DNA of 10,508 nt from UBA1046 sp050945515 (GTDB lineage: Bacteria > Bacillota > Clostridia > Saccharofermentanales > DTU023). Location of the stretch: positions 1 through 10,508 of the forward strand of contig JBMNTB010000039.1 of NCBI GenBank assembly GCA_050945515.1, given 5' to 3'. The translations under genes were made by a program, and so were the position numbers. Position 1 is the first letter of the stretch, and each line of letters starts with the position of its first letter. This document shows, in pieces, positions 6,338 through 10,508 of this stretch. The notes beneath the pieces are model-generated. The model was not told the origin of the DNA. It saw only the letters and a program-made list of their open reading frames with translations, and ran no database searches.

Positions 6338-6820
6338 ATGTCGTTTCTGGATAAGCTCTTTGGGCGTGATGTAGATGACAGTAATATATATGATGAGTAC
6401 GAGGGTGATTATTATGATCACGAGCCGGAGGTAATGAGACAGCCGTCGCGTATGGGATCGGCGCCCAGGTCTTCGCGGGTGGTGAATTTGAATCAGAATA
6501 TGCCGCCTAGCTATCAGCATCTGGTCGAGATCGTGGAGCCTCAGAGCATGGAGTCTATGTGGCAGATCTGTGATTATGTTCGCGAAGGAAAGACGGTCAT
6601 TTGCAATATTGAGAGCATTTCACCGGAGCACAGGCAACGTCTGGTTGATTTTGTCACAGGTGCGGCCTATGCGCTGGAAGGCGAAATCCAACCGGTGTCA
6701 CAGCTTATCTTTGTTTTTACGCCGCGCACCACGCGGATTAGCCGTGGCCGTGGCTATGATGATTATTCTTATTCTTCCAATGACGACTATATGCGCAATG
6801 CGAGGATGTTTGCCAGATAA
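6338..6820 (+). CDS. sepF: Cell division protein SepF
   Basis: 160 residues, usual SepF size. The N-terminal MSFLDKLFGR is the amphipathic helix that binds the membrane in this family. An acidic, tyrosine-rich linker (11-36) follows, then the globular domain (about 47-130) with VNLNQ, VEIVEPQSMESM (63-74), REGKTVICNIE (82-92), RLVDFVTGAAYALEGEI (101-117) with the conserved Gly108, and LIFVFTP. A short arginine/tyrosine/aspartate tail (131-160) ends the protein. SepF polymerises into rings and tethers FtsZ to the membrane at the division site in Firmicutes and Actinobacteria. The start is fixed by a perfect AAAGGAGG (6324-6331) six bases before ATG. It follows yggS as in many Gram-positives, but the usual yggT/ylmH/divIVA genes do not follow; coaW does. 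Confidence 0.95.
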   Translation: MSFLDKLFGRDVDDSNIYDEYEGDYYDHEPEVMRQPSRMGSAPRSSRVVNLNQNMPPSYQHLVEIVEPQSMESMWQICDYVREGKTVICNIESISPEHRQRLVDFVTGAAYALEGEIQPVSQLIFVFTPRTTRISRGRGYDDYSYSSNDDYMRNARMFAR

Positions 6821-6928
6821 GAACTTATACTGTAATCTGTCGCTATAGTCAGGCAGGGAAGATGCTGTTGATGCCTGATACAGCTGAATGGAGGCAAAGG
6901 ACGGGTGTCTTAAGTCGTCCGTGCGATT
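6821..6928 (+). other. Structured gap between sepF and coaW
   Basis: TCAGGCA (6849-6855) and TGCCTGA (6872-6878) form a 7-base-pair inverted repeat with a 16-base loop and no T run, so it is not a typical terminator. A second small stem, GGACG (6899-6903) with CGTCC (6916-6920), follows a GGAGG at 6890-6894. Together these suggest a folded leader rather than a promoter; I saw no convincing -35/-10 pair. Confidence 0.45.
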
Positions 6929-6932
6929 ATGA
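6888..6932 (+). CDS. 14-codon mini-ORF overlapping the coaW start (candidate)
   Basis: ATG 6888 opens a frame of 14 codons (MEAKDGCLKSSVRL) ending in TGA 6930-6932. That stop overlaps the coaW ATG at 6929 in an ATGA arrangement typical of translational coupling. coaW lacks a binding site at normal distance: the nearest GGAGG (6890-6894) lies within this mini-ORF, 34 bases upstream. The mini-ORF has only a weak binding site of its own. Coupling is inferred from the geometry; the peptide itself resembles nothing known to me. Confidence 0.3.
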   Translation: MEAKDGCLKSSVRL

Positions 6933-7756
6933 GCCAGATTACTGTTGGTCTTGATATCGGTGGCAGTACCACCAAAATTGTTGGTTTTGCGGATGACAAG
7001 CTCTTGAAGGAATGCTTGGTCAAAGCCAGTGATCCTGTTGCATCCGCCTATGGAGGCTTTGGTTATTTCCTTAGACATAATACTCTGACACTGCGGGATA
7101 TCTCTGATATCAGAATAACCGGTGTCGGAGCATCATTTATTGAGGGCAGACTTTTGGAGCTGCCGACAACCAAAGCGGATGAGTTCCTGTCTGTCGGTCT
7201 AGGTGGGCTTTATGCGGCCAGGGTTGAAGAGGCAGTGGTAGTAAGCATGGGTACCGGCACGTCTCTGGTTTACGCCAACGGCAAGTCGGTCCGACATGTG
7301 ATTGGCTCCGGTATCGGCGGCGGTACTTTACAGGGACTCTCTAATACGATTCTCAATATCCGTGACATAGATACTGTGACTGAGCTGGCGGAGTCCGGTG
7401 ATCTTGACTTGGTTGACCTGACGATTGCTGATATTTCTAATGTTAATATTCCTGGGCTGACTGGCGATACGACAGCTTCTAATTTCGGCAAAGTCAAGGA
7501 TACAGCTAAGATTGAGGATCTGGCCCGCGGCATTGTTAATCTGGTCTTTCAGTCGGTAGGGACGGCTGCCGTCCTGGCTGCCAAGCTGGAGAAGACTAAG
7601 AATATTGTTTTTACCGGCAATCTGATGCGAGTTACTTTCGGTCTGTCCGTGCTGAAATCTTTTTCCGAGCTTTATAATGTGAATGTGATCATTCCTCAGC
7701 ACGCAGAGTTTGCAACTGCGATCGGCGCAGCGCTCAGTCGTTATTATCAGAGTTAA
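6929..7756 (+). CDS. coaW: Type II pantothenate kinase
   Basis: 275 residues, close to the staphylococcal CoaW length. The enzyme phosphorylates pantothenate with ATP, the first step of coenzyme A synthesis, in the cytoplasm. Visible motifs of the acetate/sugar-kinase-like fold are GLDIGGSTTKIVG (7-19, phosphate loop), TGVGASF (64-70), TKADEFLSVGLGGL (81-94) with Glu85 aligning to the catalytic glutamate of Staphylococcus aureus CoaW, SMGTGTSLVY (106-115), GSGIGGGTLQGLS (126-138) and GDTTASNFGKV (179-189). All key glycine-rich loops are intact. Type II enzymes escape the CoA feedback seen with type I; that is family knowledge. ATG 6929 is the only sensible start, because a stop closes the frame at 6911-6913, but it has no good binding site. 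It follows sepF by 108 bases and converges on hutU. Confidence 0.93.
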   Translation: MSQITVGLDIGGSTTKIVGFADDKLLKECLVKASDPVASAYGGFGYFLRHNTLTLRDISDIRITGVGASFIEGRLLELPTTKADEFLSVGLGGLYAARVEEAVVVSMGTGTSLVYANGKSVRHVIGSGIGGGTLQGLSNTILNIRDIDTVTELAESGDLDLVDLTIADISNVNIPGLTGDTTASNFGKVKDTAKIEDLARGIVNLVFQSVGTAAVLAAKLEKTKNIVFTGNLMRVTFGLSVLKSFSELYNVNVIIPQHAEFATAIGAALSRYYQS

Positions 7757-7916
7757 GTCATAAATATCCTTTTAAAGGATCAATCTCATTCATGCCTGCT
7801 GTGATTGGCGTGGCTACAGAAGACCAGCCACGAGCAGCTGGTTAGTCTGTTAGGCTAGCTCGCTGCCTGGATAGATTTTGATTGCAAAATTGATTGCAAC
7901 GTTTAGTATATATTCG
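7757..7916. other. Convergent intergenic region coaW/hutU with hairpins
   Basis: CGTGGCT (7809-7815) pairs with AGCCACG (7826-7832) around a 10-base loop, and ATCCTTT/AAAGGAT forms a small palindrome just after coaW. Neither is followed by a clear T run on either strand, so neither is a canonical terminator. TTGATTGCAA occurs twice (7878-7887 and 7890-7899) at 12-base spacing. The GC-rich stem may serve both convergent genes as a weak terminator. Confidence 0.45.
7878..7899. repeat. Direct repeat TTGATTGCAA, two copies
   Basis: Two exact 10-base copies separated by two bases, each containing the palindrome TTGCAA. They lie just past the hutU stop codon. Purpose unknown. Confidence 0.6.
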
Positions 7917-9923
7917 TTATGAGAACAGCCCGTTCAATAACTCCTGATTGACCAGATACGGCAAGGTAATATGATCAGTTTCAGCACAGAGCTGATTGTA
8001 TTCTTTTGCTGTTTCCATCGCATGCGGGTTTCTGGCCCAGGCGCGTCTGGAGACTCCGACCATGACATCCCAGGGCATTGACAATTTTAAAATTTCATCC
8101 ACCCGTTCGCTGCCGTCAAGAACCATGCCGAATCCGCCGTTAATAGCATTGCCAATGCCGGTGCCACCACCGTTATGCAGAGCTACTAAACTCATGCCGC
8201 GTGCACAATTGCCGCCGAAGCACTGTGTGGCCATTTCCGCCATGATATTGGAACCGTCCTTGATATTAGAAGTTTCGCGGAAAGGTGAGTCGGTGCCGCC
8301 GGTGTCATGATGATCCCGGCCTAACATCACAGGACCGATCTCGCCCTGACGTACCATTTCATTGAACTTAAGAGCAATCTTCAGTCTGCCGGCAGCATCC
8401 TGATAGAGGATTCTGCATTTGGTACCTACTACCAGCTTATTTTTGGCCGCATCGCGCACCCAGTTATAATTATCGCGATCCTGATATCTGCGTTGGGGAT
8501 CAATGCATTCCATCGCAGCCCGGTCAGTAGCTGCCAAATCCTCATCCTTGCCCGAGAGGCAGCACCAGCGGAAAGGTCCATAGCCGTAATCGAACAGATG
8601 TGGCCCCATGATATCCTCGACATAGGACGGGAAGATAAAACCGTCAACTGTATCTCGACCATTTTTGCTGACTTCCGATACACCGGCATCAAAGACTGCC
8701 TTTAAGAAGCTGTTACCGTAGTCAAAGAAATAAGTTCCCCGCTCATGGAGCTGGCAAATCAATTTGAAATGTTGACGAAGGCTACTGTCAACCAGTTCTC
8801 TAAACAGGTCACGATCTGCGGTCAGCAGTCGTGTGCGCTCGGCAAAATCGATGCCTTGAGGGCAGTAGCCGCCATCATAGGGAACATGGCAGGAGGTTTG
8901 ATCTGACAGCAGATCGACCTGAATACTGTGGTCAACCAGATACTGCAACAGATCGACAATATTGCCGTGATAAGCAATCGCGCAGGGCTCACGGCGTGTC
9001 AGAAAATCTTGAGCCCAGGCGATAGCTTCCTCCAGTGAGTCTGTCCGCCGGCTGACCCAGCCCTGCTCGTAGCGAGTCTGGATCCTGGATTCATCGACTT
9101 CGGCAATAATGCTGACGGCAGAAGCAATTTCCGCCGCCTTGCCCTGCGCACCGCTCATACCGCCGAGGCCGGAGGAGACAAAAAGCTTCCCGGCCAGGTC
9201 TTGATCCTGTGAAATCCCTAACTCAATACGCCCCGCGTTCAGCAGTGTATTGAAAGTACCGTGTACAATACCTTGAGGTCCGATGTACATCCAGCCGCCT
9301 GCAGTCATTTGTCCATAGTTGGCTACACCCAGAGCGGCGGCTCGATTAAAGCTGGCTGGATTGTCAGCATGTCCGACCATCAGACCATTGGTAATAATCA
9401 CGCGCGGTGATGTTTTTTGAGAGCGGAACAGTCCCAGCGGGTGCCCGGACAAGATGACCAAGGTTTGCTCATCCGTTAACAGCTCCAGATAATATTTGAT
9501 TAGATGGTATTGCATCCAATTCTGACAGACTTGGCCGGTTTCGCCATAGGTCACCAGTTCATAGGGGTAGAGAGCTACCTCAAAATCCAGGTTATTATCA
9601 ATCATGACCTGAAAGGCCTTGCCCTCGACGCAGCGGCCGCGGTATTGGTCAATCGGCCGTCCCCAGATTCTGCCCGGCGGTCGAAAACGATAGCCATAGA
9701 TACGGCCCTGTTGCTTGAGTTCTTCAGTGAATTCTGCTGCCATTATCTGATGATGCTCTGGCGGAATATAGCGAAGGGCATTCTCAACTGCCAGTTTCTT
9801 ATCCTGATAGCTGAGAAGGGAGTCACGGCGCGGTGCCCGTCTGATATTGGGAGTAAAAGCCGGATATTCAGGTAATTCCTTAAAAATATCTGCCAGATAA
9901 TTTATATTGTTCTGCGGGGTCAT
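7917..9923 (-). CDS. hutU: Urocanate hydratase (long form)
   Basis: 668 residues. Catalyses hydration of urocanate to imidazolonepropionate, the second step of histidine degradation, with NAD+ acting as electrophile; cytoplasmic. Visible family elements are GRPIDQYRG (88-96), QMTAGGWMYIGPQGIVHGT (205-223), the nucleotide-binding GLGGMSGAQGKA (252-263), DQTSCH (341-346), GPFRWCCLSG (449-458) whose Cys454/455 aligns with the catalytic cysteine region of Pseudomonas HutU, GRDHHDTGGTDSPFRET (535-551) and ALHNGGGTGIG (581-591). Canonical enzymes are about 550-560 residues; the extra length here includes an insertion after the catalytic cysteine (about 460-510), a long form I recall from anaerobes. 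The start is ATG 9923-9921, with AAGGAGG (9938-9932) eight bases before it; a start at 9971 is unlikely because it lies upstream of the predicted transcript start. No other hut gene is visible. Confidence 0.95.
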   Translation of the reverse strand: MTPQNNINYLADIFKELPEYPAFTPNIRRAPRRDSLLSYQDKKLAVENALRYIPPEHHQIMAAEFTEELKQQGRIYGYRFRPPGRIWGRPIDQYRGRCVEGKAFQVMIDNNLDFEVALYPYELVTYGETGQVCQNWMQYHLIKYYLELLTDEQTLVILSGHPLGLFRSQKTSPRVIITNGLMVGHADNPASFNRAAALGVANYGQMTAGGWMYIGPQGIVHGTFNTLLNAGRIELGISQDQDLAGKLFVSSGLGGMSGAQGKAAEIASAVSIIAEVDESRIQTRYEQGWVSRRTDSLEEAIAWAQDFLTRREPCAIAYHGNIVDLLQYLVDHSIQVDLLSDQTSCHVPYDGGYCPQGIDFAERTRLLTADRDLFRELVDSSLRQHFKLICQLHERGTYFFDYGNSFLKAVFDAGVSEVSKNGRDTVDGFIFPSYVEDIMGPHLFDYGYGPFRWCCLSGKDEDLAATDRAAMECIDPQRRYQDRDNYNWVRDAAKNKLVVGTKCRILYQDAAGRLKIALKFNEMVRQGEIGPVMLGRDHHDTGGTDSPFRETSNIKDGSNIMAEMATQCFGGNCARGMSLVALHNGGGTGIGNAINGGFGMVLDGSERVDEILKLSMPWDVMVGVSRRAWARNPHAMETAKEYNQLCAETDHITLPYLVNQELLNGLFS

Positions 9924-9953
9924 GTCAGCTGCCTCCTTAATATCTATACATAT

Positions 9954-9982
9954 ATAATAGACAGTTGACATATTTACTTCAA
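9954..9982 (-). promoter_or_regulatory. Promoter of hutU
   Basis: On the minus strand TTGAAG (9982-9977), a 17-base spacer, and TATTAT (9959-9954) form a good sigma-A-type promoter. Initiation near 9947 gives a short 5' leader of about 24 bases carrying AAGGAGG. The -35 lies inside the promoter-proximal copy of the 21-base direct repeat, so a regulator bound there would compete with RNA polymerase. Confidence 0.75.
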
Positions 9983-9991
9983 TTTAAATTC
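9971..9991. repeat. 21-base direct repeat, copy A (overlaps hutU -35)
   Basis: Identical over all 21 bases to 10098-10118. It contains the perfect palindrome AATTTAAATT (9981-9990), preceded by TATTTACTTC. The flanking bases differ on both sides, so the match ends sharply. It covers the hutU -35 hexamer and is a candidate operator. Confidence 0.85.
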
Positions 9992-10039
9992 ATTCATATA
10001 GTTGTTTGACTCGCAACCTATTTACAGAAGAAAAGGTCG

Positions 10040-10053
10040 ATCAATAATCAATA
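10040..10053. repeat. Tandem duplication of ATCAATA
   Basis: ATCAATA occurs twice without a gap and is flanked on both sides by GGTCG (10035-10039 and 10054-10058). It sits midway between the two 21-base repeats. It may be chance or part of a regulatory array. Confidence 0.5.
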
Positions 10054-10097
10054 GGTCGTTGATGGCATACGGGTTATTGGCGGTCATTAGCAAATAT

Positions 10098-10118
10098 TAT
10101 TTACTTCAATTTAAATTC
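10098..10118. repeat. 21-base direct repeat, copy B (distal)
   Basis: Exact second copy of 9971-9991, in the same orientation and 127 bases away start to start. Here no -10 hexamer follows at the proper distance on the minus strand, so this copy is not a second promoter. That favours a protein-binding site over conserved promoter sequence. Confidence 0.85.
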
Positions 10119-10190
10119 TTTGTGTTGGAGCTATATTGCAGAAATGTACTTTATAACTTTCTTAAAGTAAGGCTTTAGTGCTGACAATTT

Positions 10191-10205
10191 GTTAATAATA
10201 TTAAC
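10191..10205. promoter_or_regulatory. AT-rich dyad between hutU and the rRNA promoter
   Basis: GTTAAT (10191-10196), AAT, ATTAAC (10200-10205) form a perfect 6-base dyad with a 3-base centre, a size fitting a dimeric repressor. It lies about 70 bases upstream of the rRNA -35. No regulator can be named. Confidence 0.3.
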
Positions 10206-10271
10206 TCAAAGGACTGATGAATACGACATTACGGACAGTTCGCAATCGTGCAATATTTGTTTGGGGTAAAG

Positions 10272-10300
10272 TTGACATAAGCAAATACTGATGGTATTCT
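10272..10300 (+). promoter_or_regulatory. Ribosomal RNA operon promoter
   Basis: A perfect -35 TTGACA (10272-10277), a 17-base spacer, and TATTCT (10295-10300) lie about 140 bases before 16S rRNA, the expected distance. Initiation is predicted near 10306. The sequence immediately upstream is not strongly A/T-tract-rich, so an UP element is not obvious. Additional promoters farther upstream were not convincing. Confidence 0.8.
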
Positions 10301-10438
10301 AATCGAGCGCCTCTCCGATGGGAGAGTGAACGGACCTTGAAAATTGAACAGTGAAAAGAGGAGCCCTGGTTAAACTTTTGAAGTTTAACAGGCAAGACCA
10401 GAAAAATAAGAAAGAGCCGAATTGGCTCTCAAATAGAA
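10301..10438 (+). ncRNA. rRNA operon leader with boxA-like element and hairpins
   Basis: The leader holds CTCTCC/GGAGAG (about 10311-10326), then a boxA-like region containing CTTGAAAATTGAACA (10336-10350), similar to the sequence upstream of 16S in many Firmicutes that supports antitermination. Next is a strong stem in which CCTG plus TTAAACTT (10365-10377, one bulged G) pairs with AAGTTTAA plus CAGG (10381-10392). Finally AGAGCC/GGCTCT (10413-10418, 10424-10429) sits just before the mature 16S end. These stems probably guide leader folding and processing. Confidence 0.6.

Positions 10439-10508
<70 letters not shown>

Noticed and set aside
8493..8705. Open frames antisense to hutU (also near 7996, 8831 and 9504)
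   Set aside because: They are opposite-strand shadows of a clearly coding urocanate hydratase, with no binding sites and no recognisable protein motifs.
9924..9971. N-terminal extension of HutU beginning at 9971
   Set aside because: It would lie upstream of the predicted transcription start and would cover the promoter. AAGGAGG at 9932-9938 supports ATG 9923 instead.
9971..10118. Target-site duplication or mobile element bounded by the 21-base repeats
   Set aside because: The DNA between the copies is only 106 bases, has no transposase or terminal inverted repeats, and 21 bases is long for a target duplication. The operator reading fits better.
10201..10395. 64-codon minus-strand open frame across the rRNA leader
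   Set aside because: It covers the rRNA promoter and boxA-like leader, has no ribosome binding site, and its sequence is explained by those elements.

Overview
The window reads as chromosomal DNA of a low-to-mid-GC Gram-positive anaerobe of the Firmicutes, most likely a Clostridia-type lineage. The evidence is strong AGGAGG-type ribosome binding sites, sigma-A-like promoters, a SepF cell-division protein, a Gram-positive-style membrane-anchored HlyD-like protein, and a Clostridia-style gene order. The species cannot be named from the sequence. Nothing here is a clear phage, transposon, CRISPR array or defence island. It is mostly housekeeping and accessory metabolism, and the interesting signals lie in the intergenic leaders and promoters.

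Left end (1-636): a C-terminal coding scrap at the edge, a short non-coding stretch with a 12-base tandem repeat, then a complete tRNA-Leu(GAG) on the minus strand. The tRNA has its own near-consensus promoter and a terminator-like hairpin. A region of about 240 bases separates it from the plus-strand gene run.

Plus-strand run (637-7756): M20-family amidohydrolase, YigZ/IMPACT-family protein, methionine gamma-lyase-family (aluminium-resistance-like) PLP enzyme, HlyD-like membrane-anchored protein, YggS PLP-homeostasis protein, SepF, and type II pantothenate kinase (CoaW). The first four are tightly packed (gaps of 24, 33 and 1 bases) and probably form one operon. A structured leader precedes yggS. 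sepF has its own near-perfect promoter, followed by a terminator-like hairpin placed before its ribosome binding site, which suggests attenuation. coaW follows after about 100 structured bases that contain a 14-codon mini-ORF overlapping its start codon.

Right end (7757-10508): a long-form urocanate hydratase gene (hutU, histidine degradation) on the minus strand, convergent with coaW. Its promoter is very good, and the -35 lies inside one of two perfect 21-base direct repeats set 127 bases apart. Divergent from it is a ribosomal RNA promoter, a structured leader with a boxA-like element, and the first ~70 bases of 16S rRNA, running off the window.

Functionally, YggS (PLP homeostasis) and the PLP-dependent lyase share a cofactor. 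HlyD-like, YggS and SepF form a cluster I recall as recurrent near cell-division genes in Clostridia. CoaW makes the first intermediate of coenzyme A synthesis. HutU stands without other hut genes in view.
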